Origin: Eudromia elegans
Taxonomy: Eukaryota; Chordata; Aves; Tinamiformes; Tinamidae
Direction: 5' to 3'
Length of the DNA stretch: 64,000 nt
NCBI GenBank assembly: GCA_003342815.1
Contig: PTEX01000312.1
Span: forward strand, 125,310 to 189,309
Shown: positions 13,281-27,718 of the stretch, in pieces
Position numbering within the stretch: the stretch's first letter is position 1
Layout of the letters: every line of letters starts with the position of its first letter
Made by a program: the position numbers and the translations under genes
The notes under the pieces: generated by a model
What the model was told of the DNA's origin: nothing
Database searches by the model: none
Seen by the model: only the letters and a program-made list of their open reading frames with translations

Positions 13281-13329
13281 ATGACCTCTAGAGGTCCCTT
13301 CCAACCTTAAGTATTCTGTGATTCTATGA
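12517..13329 (+). mobile_element. CR1 LINE retrotransposon, 5'-truncated, sense
   Basis: About 810 bp of the 3' part of an avian CR1 non-LTR retrotransposon. It begins abruptly inside ORF2 near ACTGGACAATTGGGC. It continues through the ORF2 C-terminus and the short 3' UTR, which carries GGTTGGACTAGATGACCTC and GAGGTCCCTTCCAACC, and ends with the CR1 octamer tail (ATTCTGTG then ATTCTATG, 13313-13328). No clear target-site duplication is visible, which is normal for CR1. The long open frame suggests it is younger than the other CR1 pieces here. The endonuclease and the catalytic part of the reverse transcriptase are absent. Confidence 0.95.
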
Positions 13330-16300
13330 ATGAATACCAGTTTTAAAAAAACAACTGATGCTGTTTAATGTAAGCACTAAGAGCAGAAATTCTATGAGTT
13401 CAGTTTGTTTATCTGAAACCAAAGAAAAACTTTGTGGAACTATTGTACTTGGAAGTTTGGGACTCCTGTGTCTAAAATAAATAGATCACTATATTCATTA
13501 TAATCTCTAAATAATGGCATCCTCAGTAAAGATAAATAATTAGTTTTTCAGTTAGTATTCTTGGATGATGTAATCTGATTGTCTGGGCTGAGTCACAAGG
13601 TACTGGTTTCAGGTCAATATGGTGGTTTCAATATGCTCCACGAAAAACATTTGAAATAATGACTTAGAATTTTATTTCATGTTTCTATTTCATGTACTTT
13701 TTCAAATCGTCTGTGAAATCCTACTAATTTTTTCAGAAAAGCTTCAACATATATATGTGTAAAGCTATGTAGTATTTGCATCTTGTGATACATAATAAAT
13801 GATGAAGACAATATTGGAAATACAGGGAGAGTTACGCTTATTTTCTCCAGTATGTAAGTTCTGCTGGATCTCATGAAGTTCTCCTTAAAATGTCAGTCCA
13901 AATGATGTACTGTAACATTGACTGATAATTGTATTAGAAAAAATCAGATAAAAAGAGAAAACAAGGTTTGTGTATAGTTTCTTCATCGTTTTGAAGTCTA
14001 TTTTTGTGGAACAGAGTAGCTAAAAGAACTAAGAACTTTATTATTTGTCATAAACGACAGTGTGTCACACTATAACAACACCGAGGGGACTAAGGCCAAA
14101 TTTCTTTAGAAAAGCTGGAAGAGTCAAGCCGTGTTGCCACAGTCAGAACACTTTTTGACTACTGCCAATTCTTTTCAGTCTCACACTTTTATAATCCTAA
14201 TGATTAATAACTCCTAGAGTAGATCTTCCCTGTGGTCACTTGCTACTATTCAGCGGAGTATTCATGTGCTTAATCTTCACTGAAATGTTGTATAATGATT
14301 ATCTGTAGCTTTTGCATCTTCATTTTTTTACTTAAAAATAATACTGGAGTGAAGACAGAAATGAGCTCATTTTTCCTAGAGATAATGTGGAAGAAATGTT
14401 AACTTCTGAGCTGAACTTTTGTTCAGGCTAGACTGTAGCTATTGAATATTCAGAACTGTAGTTGAGAGAAAATTATCTGATCAAGGAGGATTTTGTTTTA
14501 GATGACTGAGGTAAACTTAATGGGAATACATGCTGACTTTATGTAACATCTAAGATGTTAGATGTTTTAAGGATTATTAATAAAATGTGCCCAGCTGCTA
14601 AAAAATCATTGTATCAAGTCGTATGTGAATCAGCTGTATAAAAAGAAATATATTGTTATTGATGAAAGATTATTTAAGCAACTGGATACCATTCCTAAGG
14701 AGCTCTCTCAGAGAACAGTGTATTTTATATTACAATGATTAGTCAACATTATTAGAAGTATGCAAGTTGTCTGGTTTATTCATATCTTCACGTTTTATAG
14801 GTGTCAAGTAATTTTTGGACTTGTAAACGATTTTGGTAAATAATATAGTAACCTTGTTAATAAATGATTGGCCTAAACTTAAAGAGAATTATTTCTCAGT
14901 AGTTCTAGGATACATCTCATTTCTATTGCCAGGTAGACTTGTAGGCACTACTCTTCTCCTCCTCATGTAGGGAGTTGGAGTGTTACCATATCTTTTTGAC
15001 TGAAATGAGTGGCTCATTCACAGTCTGCAGAGAAATCTGTTTTCAGAAGGTCTGTGCTACTGTTTCCTTAACCGAGCCCTGCATACTGTGTCTAAAAGAA
15101 GATTACTTTTCTCATGGAAAAAAAATATTTTACCAATCCCTCCTACTAACCTCCTGCCCAAAACTGTCTTTTTATAAATTCATTTTACTGGGGACTAGAC
15201 CTAGAAAATGCAAGAAACAGAAACTCTCTGCTGTGGCAATGCACACAGCAGACGTGTGTAGGTAGCAAAGTAGTTGCAGGTATAGAAATTCTCTTGATCA
15301 TTAAAATACTGAAATTAGCGGTAGAATGGCTGTTCAGTATAATTTCCCACTCAAATTAAAGCAAAGGATATACTCCATTAGCTGGTATATTCTCATTTAT
15401 TATCTTCAATTGCTTCTCTGCTATCATATCTTTTCAGCTGGTGTCAAGTCTTCTTGTAAGAAAGATGACATGAAGAGTGTTAGCAGCTAAAGTAGAAAGG
15501 AATCATTCTCAAATACCATGTGCTTGCTTTTAAATGGGTGCAGTTTGCCTTAAATTGCCTTAATATGGTGCAAATTATGTTGAAGTGGCCTGTGGCTTCA
15601 GTATGGATGTACTTTGCTACATTTTGAAAGAGGCTAAAAAAAAAATCAGCTCTCTTTAGAGAATTATTTTTAAATCATTTTTGATGACCTAGATGAAAGT
15701 TGAATTGTTAGTGACTGATATGTTAATGACTGACCCTGGAAATGTTACTAAATTATATGTTGTAACCTAATTACATACAAACTCCTTTTGCTGCAAAATT
15801 AAGAATGAGGCATGAAAATCAAAGCAATGGGAAAAGTTCTACTGTCAGCAGGCTTTATGAGCGGACAAATGAGAGAAAGTCATACGAGCTAAAATAATAA
15901 AGATATAACCAGGCTTTGAGCTTCCTAGTGGATCCTGTGCATTCATTTTAATATCAGACCTATCTCCAGAGGATAACTGACACTGTATCAGATAGCAGAT
16001 ATAGAAAGACCCGGTTGACTACGAGCTGTGTCTGGAAAGCCCCCAAACCATGACAGGTATTGAGATGTCATATTTTGATATCCTTTGTTATCCTTGGTGT
16101 ATTTTAGTATTCTGTGAGGGCTTTGCTGCTAAAAGGAAGCCACGTCTTTGTTCTTTCCCTGTTTCCTCTTTCTCACAACTTAAATAGTAAGAACAACAAC
16201 AAAACCCAAACTGTGTGCCTTTAATTCTTGCCGGTAACTCTAGGTGTTGGTACTTCATAGGTTGGTTGAATGCGGTGCAAAGGCCGAAGGCTGTGCCGAT

Positions 16301-19300
16301 TGGGAGCATTGATTTAAATGTTCCTATTGAAAGGAGTATTGATTCACATTATTATATTTGCCTATAGTTTGTCATTTAGTATAGTTTGTCATTCCCTTTG
16401 CTCTTGTCTTCCCAGCCTTTTCTAGAGCTTTGCTGTCATTAGCAGTACTTCTTAAGTCCTTATTTTTTTCATCCTGAATATTTGACCATTGCCTGTAAAT
16501 TTGTTTTTTGTTATCAAGGCTCTATAACCAACCCACTGTTGAACATGTTGAGTAAATCTTTCTCTGAGAAAAGTAAAGTAGCTATTGTGATGGGCATGGT
16601 AGAGTTCAGCTTGTGGTTAGTTCAATCCTAGATTAATGGAAACTGACTTTTTAATATTTGGAAAAAGGAGATAAAGTGAGAAATATTTAGAGATAATTAT
16701 CTAATTAGAACAATTTGAACCCCATAAATTGTAGAAATTAGAATTCCATATGTACTTATTCAGAAATCTGTATTCGCTGTTGCTTATCTTGGCAAGTTTT
16801 TTTGAAAAATAAAACTAAAATGTACATAATTTGAAAAAATAATCAAATTATAGCAATGGTTTAAAGAGAAATGGAAAAGTGTTTAAAATTTGTGATTAAA
16901 AATTAAAATGAAGAATTTTAAAGTTGCTTCTTATTAAAGGCCTTCTTATGTATGTACATGTGGATATATAGAAATTTGTTGAGTAAAATTTTATGTTATG
17001 CTGTATAATGCTTTGATCATGATGAACATATTTGTATCATAAAAAATACATCAGTATCTGCTGTTCTTGTGCTTAAATAGTCTTTTAGGGGTGATAGAGG
17101 TCTTTGATAGTGGTCTAAAGTTGCGACTGGTCTCCAAAACTTTGTGTATTATAGCCATATGATTGAACTCTCACTTTCCTGTTAGCTTAAGTGAAATCCA
17201 ATCATAGTGCATGAGCAGAAAAGCACCATTTTTTTTTTTCTAATTTGTGCCTGATATTTGTCAGGTTAATAATCACTGCCAATCAGATAACTGAATTACT
17301 CTATTTCTGTTACTTCCAAAATGAAGCATGAAAACTAAACAAACACACTGTAATGATGTATTTGCAATACTATTTAATATTGAGCATATTTGCATTAGCA
17401 AGCATTTGAAAACGTTAGGAGACTCTAAGTTAAGACACTTTCGTAGGGATTTCTTTATGTAAATATTTTTGAGTTTGGTTTTGCTATTTCATGTTCAAAA
17501 CGGACATGCCGTACTGCCTCAAGCTCTCCTTGTAGTCACTAGCAGGTACAGATGTCAATGCTGATGCTGTCCACTGTCTACTGAAATGTGACAGTCCTTA
17601 GAGTCAAACACATAGGCTTTTCTCAGTACTAGTAAACTAGTTAGGTTGATTAATCACTTAACTTGCCTAAAATGTTTCTCTGGTGGCCATGGTGCAGACA
17701 ACATGAACATTAAGAGTATGTTTTTATCTCATGGGCATGACTTAAGGGAGGTGGGCAATGAGGTCGCATCATCACCTCCCTGGCTTTGCTTTTCTTGCTT
17801 CACCTGTGTGTGTATGTTTTGTTTTATGCTTTTTTATTTTATCTGAATGATTGCTAGAGATTGCCTCTCTCTGCGAAGTTTGTCTGAGCTTTGGCCTGAG
17901 AATATGGCTATTGAGGGTTGCTTTTTTTTAGCCACCACCTTTCAATTTGGTCTAGTTCTTGTTCCCTTTTTTTAGAACTTGTTCTTTCTTTTTTGAAATG
18001 TGAGCTTTGTTACGTGGCTGATGGGCTTTTTGTTACAGTTTTTAGCTGACTTCTGCCTGGCAACTTCTCTATGATTACTGCCACGAGAGCCACGCGCACC
18101 CACAGCAGGAGCTGCTCCCATCCTGCAGCGGCAGCAAAGAGGCTCAGGTAGCACGGGGGTGTTGCAGAGCAGAGAGACCAAGAAGTTGCTCTCCAGCAGG
18201 GCAGTTGGGACAAGAGGTTTGGTCTTTATACCTTCTTAGAATGCTGTAAGAGACGAAAGTAGAATCATAAAGCATTAGCAGGAAATGAGTCTTACTTCCC
18301 ATACTCTCATCATTTTGGAAATTTTTATGACAAGAACCCTAAAGACTGGAAAATTACTCAATGGGAAATAAAGAGGAGAGATGTGTCTTTCTATGTATTC
18401 TTTATTTTTAACCTCACTAAATTCCTTACTTGGTAATCTGTCAAATTTGTCTCTGAAATACAGATTTTCATAAGTATTCCTGTAATTTTACAATTATATT
18501 TCTATCAATTTTGGCATATCAAGTTAGAAGAGTGACTTAAAGGACCCTTGAGATTATGCCAGTGATAGACAGAATTTTAATTCCTAATGTAAACGTCTTT
18601 CAGTTTGTAATTGCTTTTCTGGTACATGTCAACTCTTGACATTCAGTCTTGCCACTTGTTTAGTGTTTTATTCCCTAGAAATCTTCTTCCTCAGATGCTG
18701 TATGGGGCTGCATAATCTTGTGTGTTTATCTCTGAATTTAAGAGTGACTATATGTTTTAAAAGCTATGTAAAATTTGTACCAATTTGTAATAAGGCTGAG
18801 ACATGCTGAAAAATTCCAATTATAGCATTAGATATGATTACCTCAAAAATAGTCAAGGAATTTTCAGTTTAACACTGCACCACTGAGTTTGTACTGTAAG
18901 CAATCTGCTTTTTTTGGAGCAAAGTTAAACAGAGATAATCAGCAGGAATTAGTGATCTTCTAGATGCAAACACTGTTGAATTATCAACTGATTAAATAAT
19001 TCTGTATATGTCTACCCAAATTGTAGGCAGGTCATGTCACCACTTATTTAATTTTAAAAATTACAAAAGCATCCATCAAGAGGTGCTCATGGAGGTATAA
19101 ATTATTCCGTACCTTTATGGGTGTTTGTTCAACCAAGTATTCCTATCCTTTTTTAAAAAGTCTTTCAAATTAATGCAAATATGAACTGTTGATTAAAATT
19201 GTTACTTTTTTCATGCTTAGTAGTAGAATGCTTACCATTTTTGGTTGTCTAAAAGAGTGATGTCTTACAGACATATATATTAATGATAAATACAATTTTG

Positions 19301-22300
19301 CAAGATAAATGTTTGTTTTAATGATTGTCATTGACATTTTTACAAATGTATAAGGAGCTCTTACGTAGGTACTCAGGAACTTTTACAACTGTATCATGAG
19401 ATTTTACATAGGTATTCATTAACTTTGAGCATATGGACATTTAGCCTACGTAAATCTGTAAACTAAAACAGCCTTCCTAAACCATTATCCACAGAGACTG
19501 GCATCTCATGTATGACATGGGGAGTAGACATGGTTATGGAGAATTGAATTTATCCTCTTTTAGCAGCACTGCATTTGAAAACATTTCATTTTTACACTTA
19601 ATTGGATGATAATAAGTTATTTTAACAGAGCTGTGTGGGTTTGATGGAAGGTCTAAATTAGACTGTTTTCCTAAGGAAAACACAGTATTCAGCTGCAACA
19701 CTTCATAATCTTTGCTGTGGGGGGCCAAATTTGAATAGCCCCAGGAAAGAATATTCCTATTTGGCACAAAGAAAAAGTCTGTAATACACAAGATGGCAGT
19801 GTTTCGCTTGTAAAAATGTAATTTTCACAGATAAAAGTGAAAATTGTGATGTGAGAGCACAGAATGGTTTATATATATGTATAATTGAAAATATGTGCAT
19901 AGTCAAATGTTTTTGTTTATTATAGACAAACCAATGCACAATCATATGAATGCAAGACCATGTATCTAAGTCAAAATAACTGGAAAGCCACTGTCAACAA
20001 TACTGAATGGATTGGAAACTGGAAGCTAGATCTAAACTAAAATTCTCTGTGAATTGTTCTTTTGCTTTTAAGAATTCAGGAAAATTTTAAATTTAGCTCC
20101 TAGTTAGAAGTTTTCAGCTGAATCAGAACTGCTCTCACATGCACAATAAATATGCCTTCTTGCAAGTTTCTCTTTTTATACTCTCTGCTTTTAAAGGTAA
20201 GCTTTCAAGGTGTATGTTTACATGCACAGTCATTATCTGTAGGAAACTTTTTCAATTGTGTCTTAAATTCTAAATTGTTATTTAACTCGTCCATGAGGCA
20301 GAGAGCATCATAAATGTATGGAGTGTATTTTAAAAGATATTTTGTATAGCAGACATTCTCTTCAGCAAATATTTCCATGTTCAGCAATTGTGAAAAATAC
20401 ACCTAAACATCCGTGTGCCTAAATACTGATGGAAAGTGAATTTTAAGCATCTTATAGTATTTTTCCAAGGATTTGTTAAATAAGCTGACATTTTTTTTTA
20501 CATATCGTATTTATACCTGTGATGGGCTGAACAGAAAATCTGTAAGCCATAGACCAGATTAGATACGGTCAATGCAACATCATTTCAGCATTTGCAATTT
20601 AGATGTCTAGATTTAGTGGCTTAGGACTCACCTTAGTGATCTGATTTTTCAGGAGATGATAGACTTGCTTAGGTATTTGGACATGAAAATAAGTGAGTAA
20701 CTTTCTTATCTTTGTTTTGAAATTCCAAGGTTTAAAAGTTTATTAAAGATAAATGTGTATTTATATGCATATGTATATGTGTATTTATATATATACCAAC
20801 ACACTTTTAGGGTATAATGAAGTATATTCACAGGAAGGAGTGCAAAAAGGAAGGCTGGTGATTTTATTTGCTACTTGTATCAGTTTTATTGACTGTTCTA
20901 GCTTAAAGGTGGAAATCTTTGCCCACAAAAGAATAGAAGGATTCAGTCCCTCTACTTTTAGATGAATTTTGTCAATGTAGGTGTTTCCTTTTCCAAGATT
21001 GTTCTCCATTTAAAGACATGCAGAAGTTAGTCAACAAAGACACCATTCTTCTCTGTTTGCAGATTTTTATAGGGTTTGAATATGTTCAGTCTGAAATTTC
21101 ATCTGTTACTTGGCTGGGAGATATTGGTAGGAGTGTGCATTTGATGCAGATCTGTCTTTCACACCTACTTTTTTTTAACTTGCCTCACTGAGCAGTTTCA
21201 GCATACTTTTCTCTTTGGGGAAAATAATCTGGAAGATGTGTTTTTGGACATTTGCCTGTGCTTTTCAGCTGTGACAGATCACTTTGTTCACAGGATCAGA
21301 CTGGAGGTAGATCTGAAATGTGTGTGTACGTGCTTTATAAAAGCCGTGTATTTGAGATAGCATCATTATATCTGTTTTCCAAATACAGGAGTTTGAGAAA
21401 GTCAAATAAAGTAAATAAAAGGCATTGTGTTGTGACCATCCATTCAATAACTGGATTTGGTAAAAGGACCAAAAATGATAAATACCTGCTGTAGATCCTG
21501 ACCACGTACTGATAATAAAGGTCATAATAGCATTCTTGCTGGAGCAAATTTTTTTAGACTTCAGTTAAGTATTTATGCATTTAATGTGAATACCTAAAAA
21601 CAGTCTTCCTGATGTTGACCCCTTTACAGTGATGAAATTCATTTTGATACTACTGACACTTTCACAGCAAAACAGTAGAGCTTCTCAATGCCGATGGCAA
21701 CGACTTGCTTACAGTGACCCTCTTTGACATTATCACTCAGTGAAGGTCTTTATCAAGAATAGCAAGTATCTCCAGTTTGTCCTCTGAATTAGATGAAATG
21801 ACAGACTAATCTTAAGCCATTTCTATATACATCTATTGTCCAGAATCTTTGTTTGAGTAAGAAGATTACAATTTTAGGGCATCTATGTTGTTTGCTGACT
21901 TAGAATTATAATCTTGGTTTAGTCTTGAAACTAGCAAATCTGTTATATACTGTGATAACCATTCATTTGCTAGAGAAGAATAACATCTTTTTACATCTCC
22001 AGTGCAGAATTTTTATAGACACTGCTTTGAATTTCAGAACCCTCATGATTTCAGTGAAAGCTTCAGGTGTTTCATTCCCTGCTTTAGCTTTGCAATAACC
22101 GTTTTTGGATGCTACAATGGTAAAATACACTGTAAAATACATATCCTAATTTTTGCTGTGATGTTGCATCCATTTGGGATTGGACCTACTTTAAAGAAAC
22201 AAAATCTCTAAAATGTTTCTATGCTCCCACTGTCATTCTGAGGAACAGAAGCAGTGCTTGACAGATGTCTGTAATCTCAAACCTTTTTCCTAAAATACCT

Positions 22301-25039
22301 TAAGGCTTTTTTTCACTGAACCTTTATCAAGAATTTGTCTAAAAGTTTGAATTTACTCTTTACATTTACTCTTGATCTTGCGTTCAAGTGAGCGCATTAT
22401 AAAGTAACAGTAGGCAATTCTTCAATAAATGAATTGAGCTTGGAAGGATACCAGCAGCAGAGCCAACATATTAATGCTTGCCATATTCCTGAACTCTGGT
22501 CAATAGAGATATAATGAAGCAATGGAAGCATTAACTGCTTCAAAACATTCACTTGAGACTGGATTGTGTTTTAAGTGCTGATATTCATGTAACAACATAA
22601 TGTTAACTAGTGAGTCAATCTTCTCATCTTGTGGGTTTTTCTTTTAAAAAATAATTATCTGTTAATTGACAAGATGTTTTCATTTAGTTACAGATAACCA
22701 ACAGTAGTGCTCCATCTGAACTCAGATGTAGTTTAAGCTCAAGATGGTAAGTGGATACTTAACATTTACAAAAAAGAAAGAAAAGATACCAATTTCCACT
22801 AGGATTGTCTTTGATTTGCTGGCTCTGGTACTCCAAGGAAGAATTGGATCTATGTTCATTGATCAGTTCTGCTGAAGGTGCGCAGTGCAGTATGTTGCTT
22901 GCTTTTGTGCTCAGGATTAACCAGTTATGCAGTAAACACCTGTTTGCCTACTCTAATATAGAGAGAGTGTAACCAGGATAGGAGATTTATTTATTTCAAT
23001 AAATAAGATGACATTTCAATTATTGTTTTATTGCTGTAAAATAGAGCATTTTCAAAATGCAAGTTTGAATATTGTGTTTTCTCCACATTTATTCTTAATT
23101 GTGGTCAATTTATATTGCATTCAATAGGTCCTGAGGTTCCTTTCACTCAGCATGGTTTTATAATTCTCTGTATCAAGCAGCTTTGTGAAAAATCTTGTCC
23201 TGCTTTCCAGATTGATAGAAGTATAGAGTTGATTTATTTTGTAATTTTGCCATTAATGTATTTTGAGGTTGTTCATTACTTATAGTAATGGATGACAAGG
23301 TGGTTGCTCGCAAATCATGATACTTGACTTTGGAATATTGGATATTCTTGTTGATTGTTCTCTGCTGCAATACAGTCTCTCATTTTTGTTATAAACACTT
23401 ACAGCTGTTTAGACTTTAAATTGAAATCCCATAGGCCTTGTGATGCTAGCACAAAGTCAACTTATTGCATTTGGTACAACTTTTCAGGACAAAACAGGCT
23501 CTCCTTTTGAACTTTGTTTCGGGATAGGGTCTTAGAGTTTGCAGAAATTCTTTCAGCAGTTCTTAATACAAAAGGGGAATGTGGATTTATAGGAAGAATA
23601 GTATAGAGGTGGAAGGAAAGTGACTAACAGGACTTTGTTCCACTTTCTTCTGTTATACTGTTCTTGCATTTCCTTATTTTCTCTTTTCCAGCTGAATGTT
23701 GCCAGTACCAAAGTAGGAGAGGAGTAAATGGGGCTAGTGCTTCTCTCTCTGAACACGGTAGTCCTAACACTCCTGCTATTTCAGATCAGTAAGATTGAGT
23801 TCTTTGTTGCTGGAGCTCTGGCTGGTAGAGTGGGCTCTAAAGAGTAAGCAATGAAAGTCTTGAACGCCTTGAGGACAGATATGTTTGAAATTTCTCATTC
23901 TCCTTGTTCAGGCACCTTAATCCATGTCTTTGTTTCTCAGTCCTGACTGTGAGTCCATCAAAATTGTTCATACTGAAATTCTGATTGAATTTGAGAGAGA
24001 TAAAGCTACGAGAGTTTTATAGGGTGATAATGGATATCACTTAATAGAATTTTTACAGCTTAGCAGAGTGATATTCTTCCTCTTGTACTTTAGAACATTC
24101 TTTATATCTACAAAAGCAGTAAATGGAAACTAGGTACCTAGCTGGTGTGTGTACTTTGAGAAATGTCCCTTACCATTACCACAAAATGTGGTTCAAAGGA
24201 CTGATGATGATGTTCTTACGTACCCATTAAACCTTCCTGAAATTTTGTTAGCATTGGCTTCCTACATGTGCGCATTTGTAAAGAATGTCCTAAGCTATTC
24301 AGAACATCTGTGGAAGCACAAGTAGACTGTAAAACATTATCTTTCCTAGAATTGTACATTTTGTGCTTCATCAATGGTAGAGATAAAGGAGATGCATCAC
24401 CGATGTCTTCCCCCAAAATGTAACATTTGTAAGCAGTACATTGCTGGTGTAGTGTGTTCTTTGGCTGCTTAGCCCTTCTTGTTCTCTCTGTTGAAATATG
24501 TTTCATTCTGTAAGTATGTATGTATTTGTTTCATTATATAAATATTCTCTTTTTTCATTCTGTAAATGTTACCCTTCTTGCACGTCTTTCATCAAAATCC
24601 TGTTCATTATCATAAAAGTAATTTAGTGGTCAGAATATAGATATACTATCTATTAACACATAGTTACAAAATTATTCTAAGTGATGATACAATCTCTTAC
24701 ATGTGACTTGCATGTAAACCACTTAATGTGCGTCTCCTTAAGGTCACCAAAAAATTGCAGTATCTTATAGTATTGGATTTATCTGAAAATAACTCAATCT
24801 CTTTTGCAATTTCAGAGGGCTTAAATAAGATTTTTTTACTGTCATAAACTTCTTTGATACTCTATGTAAAATGAGGATGCAAAGTACATTTTATCAAATC
24901 AAAGGCTTTCAAAATATATATTTTATATATAATATTTATTTTATATATATATTCCTGGATTTTTTTTTCCTTTACACAGAGAGGAGAATCAGTAAGACAA
25001 CACATAATTAGAACTGTATTAGCAAAAGTAAGATTTCTT
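13330..25039. other. Long A+T-rich non-coding stretch
   Basis: About 11.7 kb without a recognisable gene, RNA gene or named repeat. Minor features are an imperfect 17-bp direct repeat of TATAGTTTGTCATT at about 16363-16395, an octamer-like ATTTGCAT at about 17388, a G+C-richer patch at 18050-18210, and TA-rich runs near 24915-24953. Open frames are short and A+T-biased. It is consistent with a gene desert or a large intron. Confidence 0.6.
24915..24953. repeat. TA-rich low-complexity tract
   Basis: Imperfect alternation of TATATA and TTTTA motifs followed by a poly-T/C run. Simple-sequence DNA with no coding content. Confidence 0.75.
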
Positions 25040-25340
25040 GCGAGTGCTGCCGAGAGCTGCCCTCACTGGGGGCTGACGGGGCCCTCTGCCTGTCATCAGG
25101 CAAGGTAACAAGCTCTGGGGTTGACCTGGGAAATCCACATGTCACCGCTCAACACTGGGGACAAGGAGACCCTGTCCTGCAGTGACAAGGTCATGGCCCA
25201 CACCTGAGCTGAACAGGGCCCCTTGGGCAGTGCCTGGAGTGGGTGGTGGGGGTGATGACCACCTGGTGGTGCCCACATGGCCCTGGTGGTAGGTGTCCTA
25301 CTGCCACGATTGCCATGCCAAGTGCTGCTCCTCCTGTGGA
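25040..25340. other. Isolated G+C-rich patch
   Basis: About 300 bp markedly richer in G+C than the kilobases on either side, with many GGGG, CCTGG and GGTGGT-type runs but few CpG. No exon with convincing splice sites and no known repeat was recognised. Two overlapping minus-strand open frames (25096-25278 and 25191-25589) have no recognisable domain. It could be an old transposon relic, a local G+C-biased segment or an untranslated exon. Confidence 0.35.
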
Positions 25341-27718
25341 GTGATGGGAAAATACAAGCCTCGCACAGATATTTCTGGCTTGTTTGCCCCTAGATGGGGA
25401 TAATTTAATCCCAGAAGCTGGACTGAGAAACCTTTCAGATCTCAAGAAGCTAGTGAAGGCCTCAGTTACCACTGGTATATGGCTGCTTATGTCAAGTGTG
25501 CAAGGTGCTCCTTTTTTGGCATAGTTCAGTCTTGTGGGATAAAGGCTGCCAGGGCAGGAGATTCCTTTTAAGTAGAGATTTATTATCACTTATCTTCTAA
25601 AAACCATGTTTGTAAGAGGACAGGAGAGATCCCTTTAGAGTTCAGTGAGACCAGAATTTGGCCAGCACATCAGGAGTCAGCACACTTGCTTTCATTTAAA
25701 AATTCTGCAAGGTGTAATAAATCTCCTGAAGTAGTTCATTTTAATGCCATTTAATGTGTCAGACTAAGTTGCATTTTGCTAATCATTCGGGAAGGACCAG
25801 AAGCCTGAAGCAGTTTAAGACAAACTTGTTAATAATTTGTTGTGGGGCGGTGGGGGAATAAAAAGTTCTTTTTTATTTTGATGGTGAATATTTGCATACC
25901 TTTATGAGAATAATTATCAAGCATGATGAAAATGAACTTTTTGTTTCTGGTATTTCTTTGACTTTGTGGGATTAAAGGTTTTATTTTGTTTGTTCTTTCT
26001 TGAATTTTGTTGAAAAACAGTGCAAATGAATTGGCAGATCTGCCACATAGACTGTCATGTTGCTGAACTTGCTAATTAGATTTTTTTTCACTGATTTTTC
26101 CTTGTATTTACCTGGCAAACCAGCACAAGTGAGAGTGAGTGTGAATTCTTCCATTTCCACTCTGCTGTTATTGATGTTGCTCTTGTCTTGTGAGATGTAG
26201 CAATGGAGATGATAGGTTTATGTTTATAGATTAAACTTTCTGCGCAGAAGACTGTGGCCTGCTTCACTTGTATCTTCTAGGCTTTATCTTTGGTCTTCAC
26301 TGTTCCCTGGTATTTTTCGCTTGAGCACCACAGTTCCCTGCATCTGGGCTAAATCCACATTGCTTAGCTAAGTACTGCTAGTTACGAAATTCTCTTTTAA
26401 GAATTCATTATTCCCAAAGGAATCAATTTAGCAAGAAAGCATGATTTAATATAGTACAATTCTATTGTGTTTTACCTAAATTTTGTTGCAGTATTTTTAC
26501 CTCTGTAGTATGCCATAAATTGAAATCACGAAGACAGTAAGATAGCTTTCTTTTTGAGAAACACTTCCAGCACATAGATGTGTTTTCATGTGCCAAACAT
26601 GTTGGACTAGAGGCTTTTAAGAGAAATATATTAATCAAGTGGATGTTCCCTCTTCCTTCTTTTCTTGTGTTTTATGTCAATCACCTTTTATTGATGTGAC
26701 TTCTGCAGTGCAGACCTGGGTTGCAGCCCTGGCTTTCAGTTGCGATGTTCGGCTCCTGTTACCGTTACTGAGAATGCCATGGGTCTGCTAACTGCAGAAG
26801 GTTGCTAGTGACTGTCAGGGTAGATTTTGGGGTAGATGTTTTTGTAATGTTTTACCTTCTCATGTTCTGTTTACGTTTTGTAAATAACAGGCCTTGAAAG
26901 AAAAGTGAGAAGTCATTAGTTCTAGCTGAGTGTAATAATGTAATAGGCATAATTGTGTATTAGCATATCATAGAAACATTTTGAGTATTTCTAGATTGTG
27001 AGAAAAGTCTCCTATGGAAGGAAGGTTTGAGGATTTTCTTGTGTTTGTAGACAGGAGGAGTTTGGGAGAGTGTGTGTTTGCATGAACCTGGGGAACGTTG
27101 ATTTTTGTTTGTGGAAGTGCTCTCAGGACAAAATCTAGAACTACAGAATTCTTTGATTTTCTTGGAAGACAGGATTTCTAAGGTTCTAGTTGAAAGTTTT
27201 ACCAAAGCAACTGCTTCAAAGATAGCTTCGGTTTAGCAGGGGACAGTAATCTGACATTTATCTCATTCAATATATGAGAATGTTTGTGTCTCTCTTTCAA
27301 GAAACACAATCAATTTTCCAATAAAAAATAAACATCCCAGAGCTGTAAACAGATTTATTATGTAAGTCTAAATATATATTTATAGATGTATGAAAACAGT
27401 GCTCTTCTTATAGCTGTATGTTTAAAGAATGATGTCACATCTTGCAGCAGTAGAAGTGAGTGCAGTACTAGACATGACACTGCAGTGTAAAACAGGAGGT
27501 TATTAAACTCCATAATTTATCAGTCTGTAGCATCTACTTAGAAATGAGTGTATGCGTGAATTCATATAAATGAATGTGAATGGGAGCACTTACTGCCTTG
27601 CGCAGTTGCGCTAGCATTCCAACTTTGCAATAACAAGCTTAAATCTTATTTTGGAGATCAAAATAAACGTAGTGACCTTTTTGTTCGTCTCCGTTTATTC
27701 ACATCTCAAAACATTCAA
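25341..27718. other. Non-coding DNA, nothing recognised
   Basis: Unique-looking A+T-rich sequence. The minus-strand open frame at 26960-27205 has no recognisable domain. No repeat or RNA gene seen. Confidence 0.5.
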
